Position numbers and translations under genes: made by a program
The notes under the pieces: generated by a model
Seen by the model: the letters and a program-made list of their open reading frames with translations, nothing else
Told to the model about the DNA's origin: nothing
The model's database searches: none
Shown: positions 32,475 through 43,620 of the stretch, one piece after another
Layout of the letters: every line of letters starts with the position of its first letter
Numbering within the stretch: position 1 is the stretch's first letter
Source: Azolla caroliniana
Taxonomy: Eukaryota; Polypodiophyta
Reading direction: 5' to 3'
Assembly (NCBI GenBank): GCA_043228905.1
Contig: JBHGNT010000007.1
Span: 1,674,001-1,738,000 of the forward strand
Length of the DNA stretch: 64,000 nt

Positions 32475-33468
32475 AAAAATAGGAAAGCGTTATTTGCCGC
32501 CCCCCCTAAATTTATAGAACCTAATATAACCAAATTCGATGGCTTTGTCACAAATTCAAATGATTGTAGTGCCCAAACATACATGGTTCCGTCTCGTTGC
32601 ATATGAACGCAAATCCAGCATTGAACGTGCTATTTGTGGACGTAATTCCAACGATGTTGAGCAACAGCATGCCAAATCTATTCGTTTTGTAGGTGCAGTC
32701 CATGACAAATACACATTGAACCGTCTGGCAAGATCTGCCGACTTCTGATGACAAAAGAAAAGGCCACTGATTGAGTCGTTCGGTTCACCTTGACACTGAA
32801 GCTAAAGTCGCAAGTGGAGATCTCATCGTACAAATGCTTGAATTGGCGAGCGCCCGTCAAGAAACTCACGTCTTGCAACCACTTTTTTGTTGTAGATTTC
32901 TTTCCTGGTGGTCCATTGATTTCTGGTTTTTTCTCTCAAGTAGGCCAAAGTCGAAGCCGCACCAGTTCTAGCATTTGCCATGTCTCGAACAATGGCTTTT
33001 TCTGTTTCAGTTAGTCTACGAGCCGTTGATATACACTGAGATTGTCAGAAATAGGATGGTTGCGCGCAATAGCTGCCTGTTTAATAGTCCACTATGTCGT
33101 TTTCTTCGAGAATTTGCTCTAACGAAGAATGGGCAGTCATTAGACGAGTCCCCATTTGTCTTTTGCGAGTATCGCCAGTCAAGCCTAGAGCATTGCGATA
33201 TTCCTCCATAGTAGCACTTGAAAGTGACTTTTCGGTTGTCGCTATGCTTATCCAATACAACGATGATATTGTGAGCACGGAAATGGTCTTGATAAAACTA
33301 ATCAGAGACGCTTGGTGAAGGTTTTATCGATAATTGAAGTTGAAGATGCTTGTTGAGACGTGTTCTAAACGAGGTGAGACTATCAGAATTATATAAGGGG
33401 GGGGGGGGGGGGATATAGCAAAATGGGGGGGGGGGGGGGGGGGGGGCAAATAGTGCTTTCCTATTTTT
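32475..33468 (-). mobile_element. Decayed MULE/FAR1-type transposon with poly-G-tipped inverted repeats
   Basis: The ends are inverted copies: AAAAATAGGAAAGC then TATTTGCC at the left, and the complement of AAAAATAGGAAAGCACTATTTGCC at the right. Each leads into a C or G run; runs of 16 G (33,397-33,412) and 22 G (33,425-33,446) lie inside the right end. On the minus strand, fragments resemble a MULE/FAR1 transposase: 'KVTFKCYYGG' with '..NDCPFFVRANS' (near 33,230-33,100), then 'VFVMDCTYKTNRFGM' and 'LLNIVGITSTN' (near 32,710-32,650) with the first catalytic D. Frames are broken throughout, and most of the transposase is missing. No clear 9-bp target duplication is seen. Confidence 0.7.
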
Positions 33469-33559
33469 ATCACATGATATAACAATTGACAAAAGTCATT
33501 GGTACATAAATTGGCATTTGAGTTCAAAAACATTATTCATGCTCAAAGATCAATAAATA

Positions 33560-34230
33560 AGGTTTGATGGCTCCTCCTTGTCTTCGATTGTTGGCACTTC
33601 TTGCGCCAGGCAGTCGGCTCCTCCACTAGAGGGACATATTCCCAACAGGTCTTGCATACCCTATTGATTTGCATGCCTATTGTACCTTGATTGGAGATTA
33701 ACTATTTGTGGGGAATCATTCTTGGCCACAACCGAGATCCAAATGCACAATGGAAGAAACAAGTCAGAAAATAGAGATTAATACACTTACATAGGAATGA
33801 GACAACACATTATGTTAACGTGGAAAACCTCAAGAGGCAAAACCACGGGAGTTCACAGACTCCGAACTGGATCACTATAGAAGAGAGGTAAGGTACAACG
33901 TATACACAAAGGCAACTACCTTCTGCTCCAACTTCTTTGCCAACGGGCGGTTACAACAAATACCTCTCTCTCTCTCTTCACCTCGACCTACCATGGGGAC
34001 ACACTTTTCACGACCTCTAGGGTCACGAAGGTCATAAAAAAATTACAACATAGATAGAAATCCATGGACCACACAGGATTGCGAGCCGAGCACATCATAT
34101 ATGCTCGAGAGTGCCTAGCCCCTTCTCATTCACTCAAACTGACAACCTCTGCCGCTGATACCACTGCTTTTTTCCACCACAATGGACCATGAACACAGTG
34201 GCCCCTATACATAAAGGAGGGGACCCAATG
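33560..34230 (-). mobile_element. Copia-1-like LTR fragments
   Basis: Two pieces resemble the minus strand of the Copia-1 LTR. The first ends 'gagggacatattcccaaca' at 33,648, like the complement of the Copia-1 LTR start. The second, from about 33,800, carries the conserved block 'aacgtggaaaacctc', 'aaccacgggagttcacagactcc' and a (CT)n stretch. No coding sequence is attached. Edges are uncertain. Confidence 0.55.
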
Positions 34231-34239
34231 GACCCAAAT

Positions 34240-34890
34240 ACATATAGGACCATTATGATAGGTCATACGATCGCTAAACTATATGGTGCGGTAATGGAAG
34301 TGGAGCTCAGCAATTATATGGAAACATTAAGTCTTCGACCACCTGAGTAGGTTGGCTTTAGACGAGCCTTCTCCACTATTGACCATATCTTCACACTTAG
34401 GTGCTTAATTGATCAGACGAAGGCTCGTAAGAAGAAGCTTTGTGGACTTCCGCAAAGCCTTTGACATAGTTCCTAGGGAGAAGTCGTTTGATAGACTTAA
34501 GAGCTTGGAGATACCAAATGACATTATCTAGCCATTTATGCCCTATATGAGCAAGTCTCTAGGTGCATAAGATGCCCAGGTGGCCTATCCGATTGTTTCA
34601 CTAGCACAATTGTTGTAAAACAGGGTTGCCCCCTATCACCAACTCTTTCTGGAATCTACATTGATGAGATCACTAATTTTATTGCTTGTCAGGGAGCCAA
34701 GGGAGTAGCTATTGGGGATACACAAGTTAGTCTCTTAATCTATGTAGACAACATTGTCTTGATCTCGAAGTCGGAACACGACCTACAAAAGTATCTTAAT
34801 GCCCTAGATTACTTTTGTACACAACCAGGATTGGTAGTGAATCTAGCGAAAACTAAAGTCCTTATCTTTTGTAAAGAATCGAGTATGATT
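34240..34890 (+). pseudogene. RT fragment of a second LINE type
   Basis: Broken frames encode 'VGFRRAFSTIDHIFTLRCLI', then 'GCPLSPTL.GIYIDEI', then 'LLIYVDNIVLISKSE' and 'VNLAKTKVLIF', the palm motifs of a non-LTR reverse transcriptase. The motifs differ clearly from LINE-A and LINE-1, so this is another clade, which I cannot name. The catalytic YADD is YVDN and there are several stops. Both ends are truncated. Confidence 0.75.
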
Positions 34891-34892
34891 CT

Positions 34893-35319
34893 TGTGTAGC
34901 GGAAGAGATGTGTGTTATGTGTATGTGTGAGAGGAATTAGAGGAGAGAAAAGAGAACACAAGATAGATAGAAAAGGGAATACTCAAGAAGAAGGTGTATA
35001 TTCACAAGGAGAATAAGAATTACAAAATGTAGCATTACAAGGAGTCACAACCGACTTAGTATGAAGTATGAGGAGGGTGCTTTATATATAGTCACCCTCT
35101 CTCTTAATTAACTAACTACAACAATCACTCTCTCTTGGGAATGTGAAGACTCATAGTCATGGGGAATGTGTAACTCATTAGTTATGTGTCATAGAATATG
35201 ATTCTATGACACATAGTTAATGTGTAGAGAGTAGTGGTGTGACTCTTCACCTTTGAGTAATCATAGATTCTCAAAAGTTGTGTTCACATGTTGTACTATG
35301 TTGAGCTTGATTCTCAACA
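34893..35319 (-). mobile_element. Copia-4 LTR
   Basis: On the minus strand it starts TGTTGAGAATCAAGCTCAAC, like the Copia-2 LTR (TGTTGAGAGACAAGCTCAAC), and ends near ...CGCTACA at about 34,893. A polypurine tract 'CTTGAGGGGGCG' in minus sense lies directly outside at 35,320. A perfect palindromic stretch around 35,188-35,213 ('tgtgtcatagaatatgattctatgacaca') is notable. About 130 bp of internal sequence remains up to 35,450. Confidence 0.65.
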
Positions 35320-35452
35320 CGCCCCCTCAAGCTCAACTTGGGTCGGTTCCTTTCTATTGATATCAACTTCGGCTGGTATCTGTTAATGGGTGGGGGGTGG
35401 AGCCAGTCTCGGTGAAGCCTAGATTGGCTCCACCCCCCTCCCAAGGGGGTTA

Positions 35453-35727
35453 TGTGTGAGGGAAAGAGAAGTAAAGAAAAATAGAAAATGACACAAATGT
35501 GAGAGGGGAAAAATGTATCTTCATTACATGCCCATAAGGGGTTTATATAATACATCTAATGTAACGGTTACATGACCGTTATAAATAAGACCGTTACACA
35601 TTCTTGTACACATGCACATAATTGTGCATGTGTCCATACACATACTCATCCGCACACACTCATTTACTTTACACATACACATCATTACACCTACCCTTAT
35701 GCCTCCCCATATATTCTTACAGGTAAC
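35453..35727 (-). mobile_element. Copia-3 3' LTR
   Basis: A putative short LTR, minus sense from 'TGTTACCTGTAAG' (35,727) to 'CTCACACA' (35,453). It contains three GTTA/CGGTTA-type motifs near 35,555-35,595 and a TATA-like site. The polypurine tract CTTGAGGGGGAG (minus) is at 35,748-35,759. Edges are estimated from context only. Confidence 0.5.
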
Positions 35728-35783
35728 AGTATCCGGTTCTCGCTTGTACTCCCCCTCAAGCTTGGCAAGTTAGGTATCGTCAA

Positions 35784-36287
35784 TCAAAGGTCTAACATGA
35801 ATTGCCGAAGCTTGTCGGCTCCTAGGGCCTTGGTGAAGATGTCAATTGTTTGAAGATTTGTGTTGATGTGTAGAAGATCAACATCTCCGGCCTGAACACG
35901 CTCTCGAATGAAGTGGTAGTGCACTTCGATATGCTTTGTGTGTGCGTGGAGTACCGAGTTCCGAGCCAGATATATACTGATCATGTTGTCACAGTAAATG
36001 GGAGTCAGATCCTTGATGGGAACACCCAGATCCTTCAAAATCCTCTTGAGCCATACGTCTTCACATACAGCTACGGTTGCGCCCTTGTATTCGGCCTCCG
36101 TACTCGAAAGTGCGACGGTATGTTGCTTCTTACTACTCCAAGATATTGCTCCTCTACCGAGCAAGAAGACAAATCCGGAGGTTGATCGTCAATCAACTCT
36201 GTAGCCGGCCCATTCGGCATCCGTGTACCCTTCGAATCGAATTGGTGTGGCCGATGCGTTGTCGTGCCTTTCGGCGTCGGATCGTTG
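35784..36287 (-). pseudogene. Copia-3 RNase H fragment
   Basis: Starting near 36,287 it encodes 'GYTDAEWAGYRVD', a stop, then 'SSTEAEYKGATVAVCE', 'PIYCDNMISIYLARN', 'HTKHIEVHYHFIRERV' and 'DIFTKALGADKLR', the end of a Copia RNase H. The last 126 codons are open. The upstream part is cut off by the Gypsy-3 LTR. It resembles the same region of Copia-2. Confidence 0.88.
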
Positions 36288-36987
36288 TGTGAGTTGGGTG
36301 GGAACCACTAGGGTTTTGGACTAGGAGGAGGAAGAATTTGAGGCTAATCTAGTTATGAGTAGATAGAAAGATAGGTAATTTATGAATCTCGTGAATCCCA
36401 CGAGTTTAGTGTATTTAAAGTGATCATGCTTTTTCTAACTTGTGCATTTTTTATCAACTATAGCGTTCATGCACACTAGATGTGCATGCGTAGCTTTTTC
36501 TTTTAGCATGCGTTTTCTTTTAACTAAAGTTTATCCTAGGTGAACTAACCTTTCTATGTGCAACATCTGCTTTTTAACACTAATGAAATGTTAGTGCAAT
36601 GGTAAGACATTACATTATTAACATGGAGGTGCAAGGTTTGAATCTTACCCTATGCATGTAGCAATCTTTATCTTTTATTTACAAATTTGTCTCTTCATCC
36701 GGTGATAGACTCTCACCGGCCTTCTTCATCTGGCTCTTGCCGGGTCTGCTTCATCCAGTTCTCACCGGTTTTCTTTATCTGGTTCTTACCGGTTCCTCCT
36801 TACCGGTCCTCTTCATCCGTTTCTCACCGACTCTCACCGGCCTTCTTCATCTAGCTCTTGCCTTCATCCGGTTCTAACCGGTTCTCCTTACCGGGTCCTC
36901 CTTACCGGTTCTTCCTTGTCGATTTCTCCTTCATCCATAGAAACAAAAATGCAATTTTTCACGTAGTGTACGAAATACACTACGACA
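36286..36987 (-). mobile_element. Gypsy-3 3' LTR
   Basis: An LTR of about 700 bp; the plus-strand right end '...tacgaca' at 36,987 is followed by a polypurine tract (minus 'GGAGGGGGTGAG') as in Gypsy-1 and -2. The sense start forms a hairpin with 9-bp arms (36,962-36,970 and 36,976-36,984). A tRNA-like module lies at 36,591-36,650. A CCGG-rich imperfect repeat ('ttcatccggttctcaccgg' type) covers 36,700-36,930. The left edge against Copia-3 is approximate. Confidence 0.65.
36591..36650 (+). other. tRNA-like module in the Gypsy-3 LTR (antisense)
   Basis: TAGTGCAATGG is A-box-like and GGTTTGAATCT is B-box-like. 'GGAGGTGCAAGGTT' in between matches the solo-LTR module at 5,836-5,901. It is antisense to the LTR and upstream of the TATA-like 'TTTAAATACAC' near 36,415. 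Confidence 0.55.
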
Positions 36988-38680
36988 CTCACCCCCTCCG
37001 AATCCGCACATCCTCCGGTATGTGCCGAAGCTGTCGGTGATTGTTAGTCTTGTCTGTCCGGTCTCCGCCCGGTTGGTTTCGTCGCCAGTCGTGCTTGGTT
37101 GCCGGCTCTGCCCGGTTTCCGGTTTTGAGTTGCTTGCTCCACCCGGTTACCGGTTGCCGGCTCTCATATTTCTCCTTTACTCGCAATCCCCTCTGTTTCT
37201 CTTGCTATGCTGACTTTGTCTCTCCATTTTGAGCACATCCATTCTTTCCACCCGAACCATTGTCGCCATCCGATCCACCATATTCTTTGTTCTGTCTTTG
37301 CATTGCCATGGCCGGTTGTTATGGCTCCTTGTGATCCTCTTGAGCATAACCCTTCTTGTCTTGTGCATGTGCCATGCTTCCCACTTTGTTCACCTTTGTC
37401 GTATAATCTCACGTTAGAGTTGATAATCTTCATGTTAGAGCTCACCGTCTTTGTTACGATCTCATCCTTGGTAACACTCTTCAAATCCACTTGGCCCGCT
37501 TGGTCCTTGTCGTTCGTGGTAGTGTCTTTTCTTGGCCTCGTCCTTGTCTTTATCAATGTCGATTTCTTTTCGAATCTCCGGTTGAGTCGGATTAGCTTCT
37601 TTCTGAATCGGTATCGTCCGATCGTCTTTCGGTTGGATCGGCTTCCATTCCGATTCATATTCGGCCGATTCGGACTCGGTTGATCGGTTTTTACCGATTC
37701 GGCCCCCTTTTAGGTTGGTTTCGACCGATCAGTTTCCGTCCGTATTTGCTTCCTTTTCCTCGTTTTCACCGGCCTCGACTAGTTCGACCTCCGGCACTTC
37801 TTTCCAAATCGGTCTCGTCTGGTCAGCTTTTGGATGGAATGATTTCCGTCCACGTCGAACTCGACGAATCGGATTTTGTCCGAATCCACTTTTGCTTGCT
37901 TTAGCTTTCATTTAGACCGGAATTCCGGCCAGATCATCTTCCGTCCGGACCCACTTCCGTCTTTACATTCTTTGCTCCCACCTCCCGTCTCTCCGGTATC
38001 ACGTTGGTTCTCGGACACAACCACCGAAGTCTCTAGAATTAGTGGGTAGGAATCCTCAGTATTATCGTCCTCCGTCATTTCACCCATAGCCACCTTCTCG
38101 GCTATCTCTCCGTCGTATGCATCGGCTTCGACCTTTGTTTTCTCTCAGCCACCTTCCGTCTCTTTGGTCTCACGTTGCCTTTCAGACGCAACCGCCGGAG
38201 TCTCTGGAATCAGTGGTGAGAAAGTCTCGATACGGTCATACGCCATCGATTCGTCCATAGCCACCTCTGATTCGATATCATCTTTCGTGGCGACCTCCTC
38301 AATCAAGTCCTGCTTGCACTCTTTATATCCATCAACTATGCAAGCATCGATTATGCTTACCTCTTTCTCATCTGATGTCTCGAAAACTCGTATCCCGAAA
38401 TCTTCTTCTACACTTGAAGTGGTGTTCGCCACTCTTAGCTTATCGGCCTTATCCTTGGTCATCCTTCTTTCACAAGACAAGAGGGTGTCTTGTTCCACAC
38501 TCTCTCCCATGATCCTATCATATTGTATTTCGGCCTTCATATCGGCTACACCATTTTTCCTCAATCTACCATCCCTCATGAGCCATGTGGTTGTTGACAA
38601 GATTATCATCTCCCTCTCATCATGTCTCCGGCATACCCTTTCGACTTCAGCCCAATCCTCAGTAACACCGTTCGCACCGT
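36988..38680 (-). pseudogene. Gypsy-3 3' internal region, unassigned coding
   Basis: Minus-strand sequence between the polypurine tract and the Gypsy-2 insertion. It shows no RT, RNase H or integrase motif. Open stretches at 38,609-38,145 (154 codons) and 37,658-37,164 (164 codons) encode charged, low-complexity protein. A repeated unit is visible: 'PLIPETPAVASERQRETKE' near 38,200 and 'PLILETSVVVSENQRDTGE' near 38,020. It could be an extra ORF downstream of pol or unrelated captured sequence. I assign no function. Confidence 0.45.
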
Positions 38681-38871
38681 TGTTGCGTTGTTCCGCGCAT
38701 GCGTGGAGAACGAGGTGGGATCACGGGGGCCTCAGACCGAGAAATAACCGATTGAGAAGAGGGGAAAGAAACTACCAATGTACTCCGCACGCGCACAGAC
38801 ACACAGATTTATAGGAGTTGCAACTAACTCCGAACAATGGAGACAGAATGAATGTATGCATATAAATAAAT
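38681..38871 (-). repeat. Gypsy-2 3' LTR, distal part
   Basis: It matches 51,230-51,420, then stops at the Copia-2 target site TAAAT (38,867-38,871). The remainder resumes at 44,562. Confidence 0.9.
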
Positions 38872-39263
38872 TGTTGAGAGACAAGCTCAACATCGGCCGG
38901 ATCGGCTGAAGAAGCCGAGGACCGGATCGGTTGGGTCCGATCGGTTAGGCCGAGTGCGTAAACCGGGAGGTCGTTAGGAAAGATATTCCGTGAGGAATAT
39001 ATTTGGGAGTTAGTGCAGGAGCTCTTGATGAGCATTGAAGTACTGTCAGTACTTCGGTCAGTCCTTCTAGGACTTGTATAAAAGTGTTCACTGAGCACGT
39101 CTTATGTACAGACTGAGTATTATTGTTGAATATAGTTCTTATCTTCTCTCTCACTCTCTCTGTCTCTCCTGCGTATACTGCGTAAGCTCAAGCTCTCCAT
39201 TGAACCTGAGTTTCCTTCCTTCTGTTCCATCTTCATATCTGCTTCCGCACGCTACTTTCTACA
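38872..39263 (+). repeat. Copia-2 5' LTR
   Basis: 392 bp. A TATA-like 'cttgtataaaagtg' is near 39,075. The first 20 bases form an inverted repeat (TGTTGAG / CTCAACA). Confidence 0.92.
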
Positions 39264-39275
39264 TGGTATCAGAGC
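39264..39275 (+). promoter_or_regulatory. Copia-2 primer-binding site (tRNA-iMet)
   Basis: TGGTATCAGAGC directly after the LTR; same primer as Copia-1. Confidence 0.9.
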
Positions 39276-39335
39276 GCGAGGGTTGAGAACCTCTCTGCAG
39301 CCGACACAGCTTGACGAAGAAGAACCAGAAGAACG

Positions 39336-40241
39336 ATGGATAGGGGCATGGCGAGCTCGCTTCCAACAGAGAAGCTCGACAGAACCAACTACGCGTCTTG
39401 GTCTTACAAGATGCACCAGTACCTACTCGGGCACGACTACTGGAGTTATGTCGAAGGAGCTAATGACGCGGCACCCGAATCGACACACAGAGACTTCCCG
39501 TCGTGGGAGCAATCGGCGAGCAGGGTATTGTACTGCTTCGCGTCGTGTGTGGGCGAACAGCTATTGAGCTATGTTTGGGATGCAAAGACGCCGAAGGGTG
39601 CGTGGGAAAATCTGAAGAAGATTTTCGCCGCGAGCACCACAGCCAGGAAGCTTCAGCTCCGACAAGAGTTGAGCAACCTACGACAACGCGACTTGTCGGT
39701 GGTGGACTATACCTCGAAGATCAAGGATATCTGCGACTCCCTCGCCTCCATAGAGGTGAACATCAAGGAGAGCGAGATAGTCCAGATCTGTCTCGTAGGT
39801 TTGGCGTCGAAATTCGGAGCATTCCGAACGGCTGTGTGTACCCGAGAGAATACACCGTCCTTTTTCGACTTACAGTCGATGCTCCTGGTAGAGGAGAACC
39901 ACGCGGGTGCGTCTACTAGCACGCACACCGACAGCAGAATGCTATACACGGAGGGAGATAGGCCCCATGGACGTGGAGGACGAGGCGAGTCGGCGCGCAA
40001 TGGAGGCGGCCGACGAGATCAAGGAAGAAGGCACCGAAGTGATGCCGACAGCAACTCCGGACCCTCCGGAAACAGGGGGGGTCGAAGCGATGAGTACCGG
40101 CAAGGGAAGACCATCGCGGAGTGCTGGTACTGTGGCAAGAAAAGCCACAGGGAAAGTGAGTGCTGGAAGAAGCGCGCCGATTCGAAGAGAACCGGTTCCA
40201 AAAACGGCCCCGGACATACCGACAAGGGAAATCGGCAGTGA
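39336..40241 (+). CDS. gag: Copia-2 Gag
   Basis: 301 open codons. The N-terminal part with 'LDRTNYASWSYKMHQYL' and the UBN2-like capsid region ('KTPKGAWENLKKIF', 'LRQELSNLRQ') fit Copia gag. A Gly/Arg-rich linker leads to a CCHC knuckle, 'CWYCGKKSHRESEC', near residue 265. The frame ends at 40,241 and pol continues in another frame from 40,290, so a small frameshift separates parts that are fused in Copia-1. Confidence 0.88.
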   Translation: MDRGMASSLPTEKLDRTNYASWSYKMHQYLLGHDYWSYVEGANDAAPESTHRDFPSWEQSASRVLYCFASCVGEQLLSYVWDAKTPKGAWENLKKIFAASTTARKLQLRQELSNLRQRDLSVVDYTSKIKDICDSLASIEVNIKESEIVQICLVGLASKFGAFRTAVCTRENTPSFFDLQSMLLVEENHAGASTSTHTDSRMLYTEGDRPHGRGGRGESARNGGGRRDQGRRHRSDADSNSGPSGNRGGRSDEYRQGKTIAECWYCGKKSHRESECWKKRADSKRTGSKNGPGHTDKGNRQ

Positions 40242-40289
40242 TCGCACTACGCTGAAGACTCCGGGAGAGCCGGAGAAGGGGTTGTCTTC

Positions 40290-43200
40290 GTGACGAGACA
40301 CGAAGTAAACTCAATGAAGCAGACCACCCCGAGATCGGACGAGGTGTGGTACGTAGACCCCGGCGCGTCAAACCACATGACGAGATATAAGGAGTGGTTC
40401 TCATACCTTGAAAAACCGATACAACCTGGAGTAGTCACAACTGGAGACGACACTCCGCATCCGATCGCGAATGTCGGAGAAGTTCCCCTTAGCCATGTCG
40501 GGCAGAAAGGGAAACTCATGAACGTGTTGCACGTCCCGACAATCACGAAAAACTTGGTCTCGGTCGGACAGATCGTCGACCAAGGGATGGAGGTTCAGTT
40601 TACACACCTCGGGTGCTTCATTGAGGAAGAAGGTCGTGTGATTGCGCAAGGGCACAGAGACGGGAGGATGTTCATCCTCGATTCCACTGACGGCGGCACC
40701 ACAATGTTCGCGAAGGGACAAAAAACCGAGTCGGACATCGACTTGTGGCACAAGCGGATAGGCCACGTCAACTACCAGTGGCTTCAAGATCTGCAATCGA
40801 AACAGGTAGTGTTCGGATTGCCCAAATTTAGTGGCCGAAAGGCACAAATTTGTGAAGCCTCCCAGCTCGGGAAGCAACACCGACTTCCTTTCCCCAACGA
40901 GCAAAATCGGAGCCGTAACAAGCTCGACCTTATACACTCCGATGTATGGGGGCCGGCACAAAACGTTAGTCTTGGCGGGAGCCGATATTTCGTCTCCTTC
41001 ATCAACGACCACACGCGGCACACGTGGATCTACCTCATTGAGAGGAAGAGCGAAGTCTTCGACTGTTTCCGGGACCTCAAGGGGTTCGTGGAAACGGAAA
41101 CGGGCCGGAAGATCAAGTGCCTGCGGTTGGATGGCGGGAAAGAGTACTTTTCCGGTCAATTCAATGGTTACCTACAACAAATGGGAATTCGGCGCGAATT
41201 CAGTTGCAGATACACACCGGAGCAGAACGGCGTGGCCGAGAGGAAGAATTGGTCAGTTGTGGAAGCGGCACGGGCAATGCTGGAGGAGAAGAGCTTGCCC
41301 AAGTTCTATTGGGCCGAGGCGGTAAGGACCGCGGTATACATCCAGAACCGGATTGGAGACAAAGTGTCGGCGCACGAGCTATATTTCGGAACGAAGCCGA
41401 ACTTGCGACACTTGAGGGTGTTCGGTAGCATTGCGTATGTGCATATACCGAAGGAGAAAAGGAGGAAGCTGGACACAAAGGCCGAAAAATGCATCTTGGT
41501 CGGTTACTCAGACAAGCAGAAGGGTTATAAGTGCTATAACCCTCACACCAAACAAGCGTGTGTCAGTCGCAACGTTGTGGTTGACGAGTCCGCGTCCTGG
41601 TACCAGCCCCCAACACCGAACCCCGAGTCCAATCCGTGTTCTGACGATGAGGTCTGCGAGGCCGAGATGCCTCCAGATGAGCCCGAAATCGAGACCTGCG
41701 AAGAGAGTCTGATTTCACTCCGGTTAAGTGGACCGATTGGACGACTGAGTCGGTACGACCAGTCCGATGAAGAGCCGGCGAGTAGTGGAGACTCGGCCGT
41801 GCATTCCCCGCGCAGGAAGCCGAGGAGACGGCTTACGCGCAAAGAGAAAGGGAAGAAGAAGGTGTCGGATTCCGGCATGGATAAGAACGAGTCTGACCGA
41901 CGCGAGTCTGACTCCAAGGGAACCGGTGACAGGTCTTTAAAGATGAAGACCGCGTCGACCGAGAAGGCCTCAACATCGGCTAATGTGAGATTACGCCGAT
42001 CTACCCGCCAAAAGAACCCAGTTGTGCGGTTCGGATACAACGAGTACATGGCGCATCATTATGCGTACATGACCCGTGTAGCGGAAGTGTGTGAGCCGGA
42101 GAGCTACGTAGAAGCGGCTAAAGACGCGAATTGGCGTGCCGCAATGGAGGAAGAGATGCACGCATTGGTGGAGAACGAGACCTGGGACCTGGTTGACGCA
42201 CCAAAAGGGGTAAAACCGATCGGGTGTAGGTGGGTGTACAAGGTCAAGTACAACACCGATGGCTCGGTCAACCGGTACAAGGCTCGGCTAGTGGCAAAGG
42301 GCTACGCGTAGAAACACGGCATCGACTACGATGAGACGTTTGCGCCGGTCGCGAAAATGACGATCGTCCGTGTTTTGCTCGCAGTAGCCACGGCCAAGGG
42401 GTGGCACTTACATCAGATGGATGTAAAGAATGCGTTCCTGCAAGGTGACCTTGAGGAACATGTGTACATGGTACAGCCCCCCTGATTTCACTCTGGAACG
42501 AACTCCTCGGCAGTATGCCGACTAAAGAAGTCCCTTTACGGACTGAAGCAAGCCCCGCGTGCCTGGAACGCGAAGATCACGCAACAACTGCATCGGCTGG
42601 GCTTCGTCACGTCAAAATCGGACTCTTCCCTGTTCATCCGGAAAGGTCGACTCGGACCGGTTAGTATTCTACTATATGTTGATGACTTGGTCATCACCGG
42701 CGCCGACCTAGGTGAAATCGACTGCGTGAAGCTCCAGCTTGCGGCATCGTTCGACATGAAGGATCTGGGGGACCTTCATTACTTCCTCGGGATTGAAGTG
42801 ATCCGTACCCTCGAAGGCATATTGATCAGCCAACGCCATTACGTGCTGAGTCTGCGCTTCAAATTCGGGATGGCCGACTGTAAGTCCGTCTCGACTCCTC
42901 TGGACAGAACCGTCAAGCTTCGTCCCAATACGGGAAAGGTATGCGACCCGACGAGGTTCCGACAAATTGTCGAAAGCCTCATAGACTTGACCATCACCCG
43001 GCCCGACCTCAGTTATCCGGTCGGGGTTATCAGTCAGTTCATGGCGCGACCTACCGAGGAGCACCTTCAGTGTGCGCAACGCGTACTGCGGTACGTAAGT
43101 GGCACTAAGGACTAAGGACTGCTATATCGGACCGGTGCAGCCGCGCAGTTAGTTGGCTACACCGATGCTGATTGGGCTGGCAATGTCACTGATCGCCGAT

Positions 43201-43620
43201 CCACGTCTGGATACGCATTCTCCCTCGGGAGTCCCGCGATCGCGTGGAGCAGTAAGAAGCAGCCGATAGTTGCACTGTCGAGCACCGAGGAGCGGTTGTC
43301 GCGACATGCGAAGCCATATGCTTGAACCGGCTACTTAAGGACCTGCAAGTGGAGGTGTCAGATCCGACGATGATCTACTACGACAACCTCAGCAACATCC
43401 AGCTCGCGAAAAACCCCGTTTTCCACGCACGGACCAAGCACATTGAGGTGCACTACCATTTCATCCGTGAGCGTGTCCTTTCCGGTGAAGTCGAACTTCA
43501 GTATGTTCCGACGGCTCGGCAGACTGCCGACATCTTCACCAAGCCTCTTGGTCTGGACAAGTTGCGGCAATTCTCCGGTGCGCTCGGATTGCGTCACCTC
43601 GACGTGCCAAACTTGAGGGG
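40290..43620 (+). pseudogene. pol: Copia-2 pol, broken
   Basis: The protease has 'YVDPGASNHMT' (DPG where DSG or DTG is usual). In the integrase finger a cysteine is lost ('CEASQ' for CEACQ). Its core has D ('HSDVWGP'), D ('RLDGGKEYF', usually DNG) and E ('NGVAERKN'). The RT opens normally ('RWVYKVKY', 'YKARLVAKGYA') and is then stopped by TAG at 42,309. It continues past a stop near 42,482 to 'YVDDLVITG' near 42,680. RNase H ('YTDADWAGN', 'SSTEE', 'HTKHIEVHYHF'-like) carries frameshifts. The parts are in correct order, so this is a dead copy of a once complete pol. Confidence 0.92.

Noticed and set aside
39283-39567. A second ORF overlapping Copia-2 gag
   Set aside because: It overlaps the gag frame, which has the expected capsid and zinc-knuckle motifs.
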